A model generated the notes under the pieces. It was not told where the DNA came from. It saw only the letters and a program-made list of their open reading frames with translations, and ran no database searches. A stretch of DNA of 64,000 bases from the NCBI GenBank assembly GCA_003993805.1, contig RSEF01000001.1, positions 144,295,514 through 144,359,513 of the forward strand, in the 5' to 3' direction. This document shows, in pieces, positions 25,101 through 38,736 of the stretch. A program made the position numbers and the translations under genes. Source of the DNA: Himantopus leucocephalus. Its lineage: Eukaryota > Chordata > Aves > Charadriiformes > Recurvirostridae. The stretch's first letter is position 1. The number at the start of each line of letters is the position of its first letter.

Positions 25101-27281
25101 AAGTTAAATAAAGTTCACCTTTCTCATTTTTCCCCTCAAACTACAGGCAAGGTTCAAATTAGGTTCAGGGTTGGGCTGTTTTTTTTCTGCATGCTCTCTA
25201 AACTGGCTAGCTTAGCTCGAGTAAACATTGCAGTGGAAATATTCTCATGTGACACTTGGCACACTGTTAGTGTGGCAGGCAAGTGTAAAGCGCCTGTTTT
25301 TAATTTACTTCGCTGTTTCTTTTCCTCTCTGCTGTTAAATAGGGCAGAGAAATGACAGATTCTGTAGAATTAGTAGGCACATTGGCTTGCAAGGAAATTT
25401 TAGGGAATAATGTTAACTTTAATGACCTGGCATAGTGAAAAGTATGCATGATGTGAGACATCTAATCAGTATGGCTGTCTGGCATCTATGTCAAAATTTT
25501 TAATATACTACAAGTATATAAACAGGGAAAACTATTGAACAGGTATCTGTCTCAGATCATCTGTAATAGATAAGTATTTTTGTAGTGTCCTGGATATGTA
25601 GATTTGGAAGCCTTTTTCAATCGGTGATAATGAATTTGGGGAAAAGTGAGAAGTAAGTGACTTCTGGAATCTTCATTTGCCTAATGTCTGTGAATAACAA
25701 AAAGGGAAACAAACAGATTATTTAAATATTCTTTGAGAAGTTTTGAATGCTGCTTCATTAGTATTCATTTGGGTATAAAGATTGAATGAGCACATGGGAA
25801 GTGCAAATACATGTCTTTTTTGAGGTAGGATTCAGGCATATTGATTGCTCTAGATGCTTAGCTATTTTGCAGATGGAAGGCTACAGATGTTAAATCAGAG
25901 ACTATTTGAGTTGTAACTCATGCCAGGGTACAACCGGATGATAGAAGCGAATAGCTTAGGTAAAATACTAGGTTTTTTCTTCTCTCTAAAGGCATTGGGT
26001 TTGTTACAAACTGCCTTTAAAATGAGGGCTCTGTCTTTCAAAGCCACTTTTTGTGTTCCATTGGGGTATTTTGATAATCCCCCCCCCTCCCCCCCTCGAA
26101 AATCAGAGTCTTAATAACTGTATGATCACCAAGTCCATCTCTTAAATCCCAGTTTATGTGACTAAGCTAGCATCATGCCACAGCTGTGAGGTAGAAAGAA
26201 GCAGAGATGGAATTCAGTTACGCAGGCAAGCGTTCAGCTGCTTAAACAATGATACTGCCCTTTCTCTTCCTGCAATCTTGTCAGCCTCTGTCATGGTGTG
26301 CCTACTTGTCTTCTGCAACCATTGAGGTGAATGGGAACTGCTTTGTTCACCCCATACCCCACAGTTGCTCGTCTGCTATGGTTGTACTGGATCTCAACAG
26401 TGCGCAGTTAGCTCTTACTGTTGGTTCTTTGCTTCTTAGGAAGCCTGGGTTCTCTCTCTTCCCATTTTGACAAGTAGATGATGAGTCCTGGATCAAATGT
26501 ACATTTTATCCAGCCTCTACTGTGGTAAAAGAGATTGGGGGCTGGGGGAATAAACGTGAAAGCTGAAGTAACAGAAAATTGAAACTTCAGTCACTGATGC
26601 AGTGAACCTTTGGAGAAAATTTTAAAGCATGCATTATGATAGCTATTCTTCCATAGCATTTTTGATACCAGCTAAGCTTGATTCTTGATATATTTGTGTT
26701 GTGTTGTTTAAAAATTTTCTTAGAGTGTTAAGATTCTTCAGCATATTTTAACAATAATTAAGTAGTGAGTATAGAGTATTTTACACTATATATGGGCTTT
26801 TTAAAGGAAGTATTTTTTCCCTGAAACTTGCAGTGATTAATAGTTGTTGCTTTTTACATTATACATGGTCAAATGATGGATGCCAACATGCAATAGCAAA
26901 TTGCTTTCATTTGCCTTTTTTTTTCTTTTTTACTTCTGTTGGGTGCATGCTTACAAGATTTAAATAACAGTCACTGTAAATTTAAGTACTTTGTTTTGGC
27001 ACTCAAGAAATATGATTATACAACAGTGTTGGATGACTGTTGTTTAAGAGGTGTCTCTGTGTGTACTCTCAGCCCAGAGCACCCATCCAAGTGTGTTTTA
27101 CTATATGGTGTGTAAAAAGTGAGTTTTCATGAAATGAAGTTTTTAACCTTTATTTCTTTCAATTGTTGTAAAGTCTAACAGATTTTTAAAGTGTTTTTCC
27201 AGGAGGCTAGCAGGAAGCTGGTGGCTGATACTACTCGCAGGACTGATAAGCTGCATTGACAGAGCTTAGAATTTTTTAGAT

Positions 27282-27429
27282 TGGAAAAGACCTTTAAGAT
27301 CATCGAGTCCAATTGTTAACCTAGCACTGCCAAGTCCACCACTAAAACATGTCCCTGGAAAAGACCTTTAAGATCATCGAGTCCAATTGTTAACCTAGCA
27401 CTGCCAAGTCCACCACTAAAACATGTCCC
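27282..27429. repeat. Identical 74-bp tandem duplication inside CR1
   Basis: 27282-27355 and 27356-27429 are identical (tggaaaagacc ... acatgtccc). The lack of any difference between the copies, beside the considerable divergence of the surrounding CR1, implies a recent duplication or an assembly error. Confidence 0.95.
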
Positions 27430-27453
27430 TAAGTATCACACCCACACGTCTTT

Positions 27454-27870
27454 TTAAATACCTCCAACCACTTCCTTGGGCAGCCTGTTCCAATGCTTGA
27501 CATACCTTTTGGTGAAGAAATTTTTCATAATGTCCAATCTAAACCTTCCCTGGTGCAACCTGAGGTCATTTCCTCTTGTCCTATTGCTTGTTAATAGAGA
27601 AAAGAGACTCACCCCTACCTCGCTACAACCTCCTTTCAGGTAGTTGTAGAGAGTAAGGTCTGCTCTGAGCCTCCTTTTCTCCAGACTAAACAACCCCAGT
27701 TGCCTCAGACACTCTTCGTAAGACTTGTGCTCTGGATCCTTCACCAGCTTCATTGCCCTTCTCTGGATGCACTCCAGCACCTCAATGACTTTCTTGTAGC
27801 GAGGGACCCAAAACTGAACACAGTATTCAAGGTGCAGTCTCACCAGTGCCAAGTACAGCGGAATTATCAC
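27454..27870 (-). pseudogene. CR1 reverse-transcriptase ORF, C-terminal remnant
   Basis: The minus strand encodes 138 residues without a stop that match the end of CR1 ORF2. Recognisable blocks are [46 protein letters not shown], and near the end [17 protein letters not shown]. This part lies downstream of the catalytic fingers and palm of the reverse transcriptase. The YxDD-type catalytic motif and the endonuclease are absent because of 5' truncation. The open frame is what is left of the LINE protein and is not a functional gene; its apparent methionine start is accidental. Confidence 0.85.
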
Positions 27871-30800
27871 TTCCCTAGTCCCTGGTCCATCCCAGCTTCT
27901 ATCTGCTGCTGTGCCAGCACTGTTAGTCAGAAATTACCAAGTTAAATATAGGCTGAGAGATAAGGGGACGATAGAACGGGACGAGAGGGAAGCAGAGACC
28001 ATGGGTCATGGGAAAAGAGGTAGGAGTTGCAGATGGGCATAAGTATTCATCTGCCTGAGCCATGAAACTGCTTAAATGGCTAAGATCCAAGTCATGAAGT
28101 CTCTTTCAGTTTCTAACCCAGGAGCTTGAAGGCTGTAATTTTACAAAGAAATGGGATAAATATTGGTCTCTTGTGTATGTCACAACTTTCCAAAATCATT
28201 TATTAGCTGTGTGCAGACCTTGGCAGGACCCATCTGATATGATTGTGGTTGGTAACTAAAGACCCATGACCTTGATTGTGGTCCCAGAGTGGGTAAACTT
28301 TTACAATCCTTCCTCAAGGAAGGGTCACTGTGCAAAGGAGTGTGTACTGGGTGAGTTTACAGTGACAGTGTGCATGTATGTTCTTTTTTTAACTGTAATC
28401 TCTCACACCACTGTAAGTTAACTTCCTCAGACTTGAAACTATGTTGTTCCCAGGACCTCACAAGCTATGGTATGAAAGACAAAAAAAAGTAAAGCCTGTT
28501 AGTAGCCGTAGTATGAATGTCATTGGCTTACAGGGAAATGTAATGCTTATATTTGGCTTGAAGGCAATTTTACTGAGAATTTAACTTGAGTATAAACTTC
28601 ATCCCTGGACCAGGAGGTTACAGTCAGTGCTTCAATGTAACTAAACAGTCAGATTATATGAGTAGCAGAAAAGACTCTGGGCTGAGATAGTACATGCAAA
28701 AACACCTCTTAAAGAACAGTCATCCACACAGTTGTATAATGATATTTCGTGAGTGCCTAATAAACGCAACGTCATAAGCTGGAAATGACAAGTGAGCTCT
28801 GAATTTATGGAAAACTCAAGCAAGAGTTAGGTGTTTCAGAGACTCCTTTGGGTCTGAGGGTTTGAATTGAGACAATCCTTCATTTTCTTTCTCTCAGGCA
28901 GAGTAACTGTGGGTATAGTACTGATGAGAAAGAGCTGTAGTCCTTCTCTGTGGGCCACTAATTCATTGGTCAGCTGGTGGGAACATCTGCAGGGAAGTAT
29001 CTGCTGAGGTGATATAATTCTTTACTGAAATGCCTTAATGGTTAATGAAGTTCTTCAAAGCAGAGCTGCTTGTTTCTGTGGAGGTGGTTCATAGCACTAA
29101 ACGCCTTCAGTGCGTGTGTCTGCAGTTGGCTTTGACTCTCTTCCTTCATAATTAGAGCAGAGAAATGGGCACTAAAGTAGACTTCTTACAGATGGGATGA
29201 ATGGTACTCTAAAATTGTTTTTCCTCTCTCTGCACTGACAATGAAGTGAGGACTGGCTCATCTGAGACCAAACATCTCCCCTGTGACTCTGACCAACTCT
29301 CTGCTGATATCGTAGCTTTGGAATGAGGAGCACTTCATGAGGCTAATAAGAGTACTTCCAGACAGCCTGACTTGTCTGACAAATTTCTGGTTTGGTGCTT
29401 GGAAGCACTAAGGCTTCTTAATTTGGCATGAGAGGATGTTTAACATTGGCTAGAAAAATAAGTTCTCCAACACAGTCTCAGAAATGACTGGGTTGTTTTT
29501 AATTAAATCTTTTATAAAGAAAAAAGCCAACCTGAAGCAAAGACTGGCAAAGTTGAAAAGGACTGAAAGCAAAGCTTTGTCATGGAAAACATTAAGCAAC
29601 TTCTAAGCTTAGGCGTACACTGTTTACAGTGAAATATGTATTTCCTAACTTCTGCAATTCAGTATTGCAAGAAAAGTTCTTTGAGGATTAGTTCTTTGTT
29701 TCCTTCCTGCCCTAAACTGCCAACTGTACAAAAAATAGTAAATTTTTCTGCTCTTTTCTCAATGACGGGTTATTTTCAGGTGTTTCACTATTCCAATCAT
29801 ACAATATTTTTCTCCTTCATACTTGTGCAAAAGCATTAAAAATGCATTCTAAGTTTGGATGCCCTATGCCCTGTGCCCTACATTAACTGCATTACTTTTC
29901 TTCCCACACCAGTTCTTGTGGGTGCTGGTTGCATTCTGTTTTGGCAGAGTCTGAGGCACTCTCTTTAAAGATCAGTTAAAGAAATAATAAGCACAGGCAT
30001 GCTTTTGACACAATTTTTGCTTTTCTGTATCACTACAACTGCATTCTTATTCTGATGTAGTGCCTTGCCTCGTTTGAAACTTAGTTTTACTGTGAATTTA
30101 ATTATATTTTAGAAACATCTAAAATGTTTCTTACAGCTTTTGCTTTTGGTATCCAAGGTTTTTGGAAGAATCCTTGTTTCCGTTTAACAAAAAAGTTCCT
30201 AATATGCAATTGCAGAGGAAAGAATCGAAAGCTTCAGCTGTTGTATCTAATGAATAAGGAAACGCCACAACATAAAAATAAATGAGAACTCAGGTTACAG
30301 ATCAAGCCCTAGAATGGGCCATGTTGATCACTTGCTGTAATTGGTTCTGTTCCTTTTAACTAAAGTGCAGTTTCTTGGGTGATTTAATTTTTGGAGCAGA
30401 TGGTTATTTTGATATTAAGGAATATATATCAATTATAAATATTGCACAAATCCTTTGTTATAGTTTAGAAAAATGAGTAGTTTTAGATACTAGTTTATCC
30501 TGAGTTGCAATAAATGCCACTGAAGCATGAAAAATATGTTCTAGTTCTATTTTTAATGTGTGTTCTCTGTACCAGAGGACAGATGAAAGATGCGGTATCT
30601 GAGTACAACTGTAAAGTAACACCACAGTGCTAACATGATTAGTGGCTATAATGTTTGGGTCTGAATGTAACCCTGTTGTGGAGTTGGGTGTATGAAATGG
30701 GTACTCACACAGAATTATGAAAACTAGAGATGAGCATTGGCCCCTCAGTCTTGTTCGTGCTGTTGTTTTGGATCATTGTCTGATTTTCACTGTATCCAGA

Positions 30801-32688
30801 GGGTTGATTTTGATGGATGGGAATTGCCAGTAAATGTTATAATGTCATATGTTACTAAGATAGCCTAGGACTAAAATTTTAAGATGTTCTTGCCAAAGAC
30901 TGGTATTTGATGTCAAAAGGACAAAAGGTTACAGGTGAGAACTGATCTCACAAACAAGAAGTTTCTCTCTGGTTATGACTTGGTTTGAAATAAATATGTT
31001 TTTTGTATTCCATACCTACATTAAAATGCTTTCAGGTGCTGTGTACGTGTTGCTGTGCTGGTTGCATTCATTACTGGTGTCACTACAGCTACTTGTGCCT
31101 CTGTTTCTTCCATACTGGATTATTCTGCTGGCTGCTTCTTTGGACTTCACATTTCACCTCCTGCAGGATGGCTATCCAAAAAGTGCTTGTTCCTGCGCCA
31201 TTACAGGTCACTGGGGGTTCTCCCAGGGGTTTGAATGGAAGCCGTATGAGGCACTTCTGTGATCTATACATGAAAAACAAGTGTACCAGCTTCCTTATCT
31301 CCACTTTCAGAGTGTAATCCAGGCTACAGCTTTGCTTGGTAAGTTCTAACCATTCTGGTAGTGTGCTGTATTTCAGCTTTTTGCCTTGGGAGCTGAGAGG
31401 CTTGAAGTTTGAGTGGTCCAAACTCTTTAGGTCATAGGAAGGAGGAGGTGCCTTGCTGGGCCACATGAAAGGACTCACTAGCATGCACCCAAATGCTCTG
31501 TTTAGAAAGAGACTTGGATGTCAACTTCTTCTTCCTCCTCCTCCTCTATGGGGATGTGCATGTGCCCGCTTTCCAAAGAAAGGCAGTGGGTCAGCTGGAT
31601 CTGGACTGTGAAGTGCCAGTTTGACCACTTAGCTTAACACAGCTGTTCCCAGATTTGTCTCTGGAGGTGGGACACTGCCAGTGTTAGTGTGTTCGTGTGT
31701 TAAGTGGAGCAAAGCAATCGTCCTAATTGTTGCAGGTAGTAATGCTGCCACATAGTGGAAAGGCTCATCTAAAAATTAAAGTTTTTCAGTTTCCTAGCAA
31801 CAGCAGGACTCTGTATTTGCCTGGTCCTTTCAGAAAAGTTATTTAACAGCCAACTTTCCTTAGCCAAGAATGCTTCTTCTCAGCTAATACATAGTTAAAA
31901 TTACTTCTTCAGCACTCACAGTATTCACATTCACAGAGCAGAATGACTTCATGGGGAAGGATGTGAAACTGCTTTCCAGAGCAAGATTTGACATACAGGA
32001 AGAAATGCAAAAGAAGCGTCTGACTTTCCCGCTTGTGTTTGCTCTTCTGATAATGTTGGCTTTTATAAGGGCCCCAATTGTTAGGCTTTTTTTCCTTGGC
32101 TTCCATTTTGCTCAGCGAGAGAAGTAGAATTGATAACTTTTGGTGTGTGGTGCACCTTTCTCACCAATAGATTCATTTCGTAACATAAAACCTGTGGCAG
32201 GTGAAGGTAAGATTAAAGCCACAACTGAGTAAAAGGCAAATGACAAGCTCAGCCTGAGAACACGAGTTAGAGGTGTTTTTTTCTGATAAAAAACCACATG
32301 CCTGAAATTGCCACTTGACAACAGTCCTTTTGTTTTCCTGAGTAAACAGACAAACAATGGATGAGCACATTTCAGAATTTTTGCCATTTGCACAGGTTTT
32401 CAGAATTCCTGCAGCACTTAACAAGTCCATTAGAGCTGTCAAAAGTGAGATATATCTAAGTTTAGACTTTGCTTCATTTTATAATCAGAGTGTGTGTGGA
32501 TGGGTCATACACCAGAATCAGAATCTAATTTTCTCTGTTGTCTTCCCCAGATAATAATCCTTTAAAGAAAAGGTGGTTTAAAAATGATTTGGCCAATGCT
32601 AAAGTTGTCATCTTTCTCCAATTTGGGATGGATGTCATTAATAAAACCAAAACCCCCAAAATATGCCCAGAGGAGCTGATAAACTGTA

Positions 32689-32815
32689 GGCCAGGCTGGA
32701 TGGGGCTTTGAGCAACCTGGTCTAGCATTGGGTGTCCCTGCCCATGGCAGGAGCATTGGAACTAGATGATCTTTAAGGTCCCTTCCAACCTAAACCATTC
32801 TATGATTCTATGATC
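32689..32815 (+). mobile_element. CR1 LINE 3' end, sense fragment
   Basis: This is a classic CR1 3' end in the sense direction: ggccaggctggatggggctttgagcaacctggtct, then ggtcccttccaacctaaacc, then two octamer tail units (attctatg attctatg). About 125 bases remain of a 5'-truncated copy. Confidence 0.93.
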
Positions 32816-34296
32816 TCACTGTTTTTTCTTAGCACTTACTATATGTGAACAGAAAGAATTTTTTTTCTCAAATTAATATGAGGTTTCATACCTAATTTAG
32901 TTCTTAAATTTCCTGTCCGTTCAGGTCTCAATTACTTTGGCCTTGCTGTATGAAAAAGTTCCAGATGTCCCGTGTGCATGCTTGTGTTTCCTCTTCTGAA
33001 GTGGGAAGTAGGCTGTAACTTGTAGTCAGAAGCCAGCTACAACTGAATTCTTGTGCAAAAGTTGATTGCAGCTTATAAGAACAACCTTCTTTCTTAAAGG
33101 TGCTTCGTAAGCAATTTCTAAACTATTACAGTTAATTTTAATTTTAGTATTTATATAAATGTGCAGCACTTGGTTTTAATCTACAAAGAACTTAAGCCCA
33201 GTCTGAAATACATGAAATGGTTTTAAAAATGCTATTTAATGTGATTATAATATATGCAAGTCTATATTGCAGGATAAATCATTACTGCCTAGTTGGTTTT
33301 TATTTTTGTGACCAATTCTGGCCCTATAGCAAACCAGCAAAGTTAGCAAAGTTCATGCTATAATATTGCTAACTTGAAGAGGTTGAATTGAAATACTCTT
33401 GGTTGCAACCAGAAATTCCTAAATTTAGAAAAAAGTTGCATGTTTATGTCTCATGAGACTTCTAAGACAACTTCTGGTTGTGTTTTTGTATTTTACTGTG
33501 TGATTGTGATTGATACAAATTCTTTATTTTTCTTAAAGAAAAGTAAGCAGATTTGTACAGAATAGCATGATTTTAGAGCAGTGACATTTTAATAAAACTC
33601 GATGCATTGTGAGACCCATAATAGCATCACGGATGTTGACAGTGGTTTTACACTATAATTGGCTTGTGTTTAGGATCTAATGGAAGGCACTGAGTTTGCT
33701 GGTATAGCAAGCTGTGCTGAACAACTACCTTAACAGTTCTGTTGGTGGTTCCTACTATGCTTTATTGCCTTGAGCTATTCCCTCTCCCAGTTTCTGGGAG
33801 TACAGGGTATATTAAAGTCGAGAGTGTTGTGCCTTTTGTTGTACCTTAAGTGAAAGCTGCAAAGAGTTCCTAGTTTTCAAATGCACTTCAAATGTTACCA
33901 TAATTGTTTCCCTGTAAAAACTGTTAGTCTTTCCTTTAAAAGACTTTGCAGTCATGCAGAAAAAAAAAATGACTCTGCATCCTTAAGTTACGGATTCTTG
34001 AAGATAGTTATGAGGACAGTTTCCTTTGGGGGATTTAATGGCTAACACATTTATTTACTAAATATGAAGGACACTGATGCAAATAGCCAATAAGCTGAAG
34101 CAATAGTAACCTGAAGGGTTCATAATTTACCAGGATGCTAGTGAATAACAAGGGGCAGAGTACTGTGTCTTCCTCCAGTAAGGTGTCTGTTGTCATGTTA
34201 AGGTCTGTTTTTTTTTAAATCTGCTATGTATAGATAGGTTCCAAATGCTGAAAAATATTGAATCCATAAAAGTGGACTAAGGTTCTTGCTCTCCAC

Positions 34297-34517
34297 ACAG
34301 ATAAGGTTGGATGGAGGTGAGCCTTTGATTAGAATGTGAAAGCAGTACATGTTTTTTCTGACTTTTTCTTCTGTTAGGCCTCCTAGATTCCATTTAACTT
34401 TCAGCATACAGATAAGGCTGGATGGAGGTGAGCCTTTGATTAGAAGTTGAAAGCAGTTCATGTTTTTTCTGACTTTTTCTTCTGTTAGGCCTCCTAGATT
34501 CCATTTAACTTTCAGCG
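34297..34517. repeat. 111-bp tandem duplication
   Basis: Two copies (34297-34407 and 34408-34517) share nearly all positions, for example gataagg[t/c]tggatggagg and ggcctcctagattcc. A few substitutions and a small indel (aatgtgaaag versus agttgaaag) separate them. The differences argue for a real, somewhat old duplication rather than a joining error. Confidence 0.95.
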
Positions 34518-37178
34518 TATTTCAGGCTATTTCTTCATTTTCTCTTGTTTACTACTTTTAACTTGCAAATCCCAAAACCTGGTGCCAAAGTTTTCCTTTT
34601 GTTGTTTCTAGCAATGCCATAAATCATACAACAGTCACATGAAGACTTGTGATTTGCTTAAATTGTTAAATTATATGATGCCTTCATATGCATTCCTGAT
34701 AGAGAAATAAGTCCTCTGGTTTTAACCTGTGTAATAATGTTTTTCTTGTTATTTATTAGTTTCATAGTCTCCTGTTTTACCACAGGTAATAATTTCTAAT
34801 CTTCATTTCAATTGTCATAGTTATTTATCTCTATGCTGTCTGGTCTCTTAAGACACACTAGTGTTAAAATATGTAAAATGTAGTATAAGAATTATTTATG
34901 TGCCATCTGCTGCAACAATGCAAGACCTAATCAAGATTGTACTAGTAATACTGATGAATTACCTTAATGCACTAAAAAATATACACATAACCTAATTGTT
35001 TTACAACGGCAACAAAAGTTTAGACAAATGAACTGCAATCAGATAATAAAATGAGATCAATTTTGGGGATTGTGACAACAGAGAACTATTTTCAGGATGA
35101 AAATAGTTTCATGCGCAACTGCAAGAGAACAAAAAGAGTTGAAAAGATCTCCTATGCTTAAGAAGAAATGAAGCAGGACACATTTTTATCGGTATGTGCT
35201 TTTGAATGTGAATTACTGCTGCAGTAACAAAGCAATGAGTTTAAGTGTTCTGTTCCAGAATCATCCAAAATTGGTCATGTACAACATAAAGCACATCCCC
35301 ACCCCTCCACACCCTCTGGTGGATGCATTGTAAAGATCTTTGTACTTCACTTGGAAGCCGTCTGTCTTTACAGAGGTGCTGTGCCTTTCCCTGCTCTCTT
35401 TCCTTCTGAACATAGGAAATCATACCCATTGGTCTTTTAGACCTATGTGAAATGTTTCATTATAGTATACAATTCCTCGTTCATTGAAAGATTGATCAAA
35501 GTTGGCATTAGCTCTCTCTTCACACTTGTCTATAATGGAGGAGGTTGAACCTAAGTTTGGAAGGGGAAGCCCAGAAGTATATTTGGCTGAACAGGCTCTC
35601 CTGATATGGAGGATGGGAATTGAGGATGAAGTGTGATTGACTTATGTTTCTGTTCATAAACCCAGCTCTGCGAAACAGATGCTAGTGTTGTAGTATTTCT
35701 TTTTATGTATCTCAAGAAGTTTAAGGGAATTCTTACCTCCTTCTTATCAGCCATACTAAATACATGGTTGAAGTACAGGGCCCCGTGTCTGTGTTTAAAG
35801 AACTGTAAATGAAAGATTTTAGCATAAATCATAAGAAAAATACAGGGCAATTGAAATAGAAATATTTGTGATGCCGCATACTAGCATTGTTCATTGAGCA
35901 ATTCACAAAACTGACTGCACCAAGAAGAGAGATGTAACCCTGAAAACAGTAGTACACTCAGTGACACTGAACACTGCTCTCTCAGCACCCAGTGCTGCTC
36001 TGCTTCTTTAGTAAGCATTTATTGTTGGTCATCTGGTCTCCACCCAAATTTGCATTCATTTCCTGGGCCCACTAGACTCAAGCTGCGTTTCATTATCACA
36101 CTCGTAAAGCTGGTTTATAAGTACATCTCTTTCCTCCGTGCTCCAAGCCTGCTGATGGTCCTGCCGGAGGGGGGGCTTGGAGAGCTCCCTGGGAGTGCAG
36201 CCTCTTATTACTGCTCTAGTCCACAGCCACTAGCATTTCTGATGCTCTGCTTCTGTCCGCTGTCATTTGCTTCTGTTTCATCCCTTGATTCCCATGATCA
36301 GATGGATCCATTCAATTATCTTCCTGGGGCTTTTTTTCACTTGCATCCGTATTTTTGTGATACTGTCTTAATCTCCTCTGCTAGTCTTCAATTTATTTTA
36401 TTTTTGTTTTATTTTACCTTATTTGCAACTGTGTTCACGAAGTATGAATAAACAAAAAAACCTCATTCTCATGAATCTTCTTTTATCGGTGTGAATGAAT
36501 ATCTAAGTGATGAATAATTACTCTTTTTAAAGAATATGCTTACTTCTGCTATGTCCATTTAATGTGTTTCTGATGCTACAGACATTGTTACATAGCAGCA
36601 GTCAAAAGAAGACAAATTTCAGTTGTAGACTACTACATGTGGCAAAGGACTGTGTATAGCCTTGTTTCAGCAAACTGTTACAAATCGTTGCTCACATTGT
36701 ATTGTAAAATGCAGTATCTGTGTGCTACATGAACACATTGTCTAAATTCTCTTATCAGGATGGTGATTTTGATTTCACAGCACTCTGTTTCCACAAAAGC
36801 AGTTTATACAATTGCTAAAAACAGTCCAAGCTCTTAGATTTAATTTTTTTTTCCTAGATGGTATTTGATTCTAGGTCTGCTTCTTAGTTTGTCTTAACTT
36901 TTGTTTTATAGATCATTTATGTTCTCCAAAATAGTTTTGTAATATTGGGGTAATCTAGATCTGGATGTGTGTATGGAGCTGGGATTTACTTCTTCAAGCC
37001 CGCTTGGCTTGTGTGACCCTATAGTGTGCAGTATAGTAAGAATTTTGTCCATGCGGTAGGGAGCTGGCTAAACAGGAACTGGAAAGATCATAAGTAGATG
37101 GTGCAGGATTTGAGGTTCCACAGGAATAAAGGAATTTTCTCATGTTGCCATGATGTTATGTTCAGGTTTGTGTTTTGC

Positions 37179-37198
37179 GGGGGGGGGGGGGGGGGGGN
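37179..37198. other. G homopolymer (19 G) ending in N
   Basis: A run of 19 G is followed by a single N at 37198 and then T-rich sequence. The length of the run is not reliable, and the N marks an unresolved join. Confidence 0.9.
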
Positions 37199-38596
37199 TG
37201 GATTTTTTTTTCCTTTTTTTTTTTTCTCTTGAATGTTGATGCTTTGATCTTAAGGTAGGTCATTGTCTTTGGACTCAAAACGTTCCTTGTACTTTAACAG
37301 GGCATCTGTTAGTAACCAGAGGGACCAGCTGACCCCAGTGTGGTGTGTTAGCATAGCCTGATGGAATTGTACAGGAGTGTATATTCATTGCAGGCTTTTC
37401 CAAGAACTTGCATACTAAGTATGGGGTATTGATTCTTGTGATGTGCAACCTCGGTGAAATCCAAGTAAACTTGCTGCTGTGTTTGGAGCTTATACATCAG
37501 GTCTGCTTTAAGATTTCTTGTTTACTAGTAGCTCACCCTTCTCTGTCATTCCTCTTAAGTACAGACATAGTCTGTTACCCCTTCAGAGATGTAGGATTTA
37601 CTGCCCAGCTGCACTGAGTCTCTGGAATCTGTTTTGAACCTCAGACTCCCCTGTGGTTTTGATGCCAAGACTCTAGTCTTGTGAATATTTTGGATGTAAG
37701 TTCATCTGTCTATCCCATAGCGGTGAAAGCGGACAGACATATAGATACAGACCTCTAAAAAGCTTTAAAACAAAATTTTCTTAGGTAGCATGGACGATAT
37801 AAGGATCAAGGAGAAAAAACTCAGTGTTGAGTGAGTTACCTCTTCTCTCTTTACTGGCCTTCAGGCTTATATGAGAACCAAATGGTGAACTCAGGATCTT
37901 TTGCTTGTATCTCAGCTGTTCTGCATAATATGGGATATTTCTCCTTAACTCTCTGTATAGGTCATCTTCCACTGACAGGAATTTTTTTACTTCCATTGCT
38001 GATTGGACTGCTACCTCAGAGCAGTGGAAGTCTTGCTCTGGCTACTTGTGGTTGAATCTTCTCATTCCTGCACCACTCGTCTTGCACATCTTGCCTGTAG
38101 CTTTTAAGAGTCAGCTTTCACAGTAATTTCTTTTTCTAGTGTTCAGGAATTTCCTTTTCTCCAAACCTCAGCCTCTTAAGATAAACTTGGTCTCGCCGTT
38201 TTCCCTAATTTTCTGCTACATTATTGTTTTTAGATGTTCCACCGGAAGGTTTGGAGCCTTCCATCCTATTGGGCATTCAGGCTGTCAGGCCTAGCTCAGA
38301 AAGCAAATACAGAACTGCTTCTTCACTAAAGGTACTGCTGATGCAGTGATTTCAAAATCTCAAGCAGATTTCATAAGTTCTGCCTCCCGGTTACTATAAC
38401 ATTGTGATAATTTCCTGAGTTCGTACTTTATATGAATGATACAATTAACTTGTACCATGAGAAGATGATCCTTATCTGGATGTATATCCAAGTTTATGTG
38501 TAATTTCGGGATTTATTTTAAATCTCATGTAAGAATAAAATTGGTTTTAAGATGATTATTTTTTTAGCACTCTTCCCCCTCCCTCTCTCATTTCAG

Positions 38597-38736
38597 ATGT
38601 TGCAGTTGTGGACATGAGTGATATTTCCAAGCAACCATCACTGTTCTACCACCTTGGTGTACGTGAAAGCTTTGACATGGCTAATAATGTTATACTCTAC
38701 CATGACACTGATGCTGATACTGCTCAGTCTCTCAAG
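38597..38736 (+). CDS. MAP3K15: MAP3K15 coding exon 2
   Basis: The acceptor tttcag ends at 38596 and the donor is GTAAAG at 38737. The first two bases complete the Asp codon split after exon 1. The exon then reads [20 protein letters not shown] and continues [20 protein letters not shown] to QSLK (residues 112-157), ending in phase 0. The [14 protein letters not shown] block is among the most conserved parts of the N-terminal domain of the ASK kinases (ASK1/2/3). The residues [15 protein letters not shown] point to MAP3K15 rather than MAP3K5, which I recall as having SMANNIILYCDTNSD. It encodes part of the regulatory thioredoxin-binding-like region, with no catalytic residues. Confidence 0.96.

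Larger units (their letters stand above)
27262..27880 (-). mobile_element. CR1 LINE 3' portion, antisense, with internal duplication
   Basis: On the + strand the sequence is the reverse complement of a CR1 3' region, from tagattggaaaagacc (the 3' end) back through the end of the second open reading frame. The 3' octamer tail is largely missing or degenerate. A 74-bp segment near the 3' end is duplicated in tandem (27282-27429). The element lies antisense in intron 1 of MAP3K15 and is 5'-truncated near 27880. Confidence 0.9.
10757..38596 (+). other. MAP3K15: MAP3K15 intron 1 (27.8 kb)
   Basis: The donor is GTGAGC at 10757 and the acceptor is a C/T-rich tract ending in tttcag at 38596. It contains the CR1 copies, tandem duplications, octamer cluster and assembly scars listed separately. 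The many short open frames in it have no recognisable similarity, no consistent splice phase with exons 1 and 2, and no codon bias. Apart from the listed elements I see only AT-rich, T-biased intronic DNA. Confidence 0.85.
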
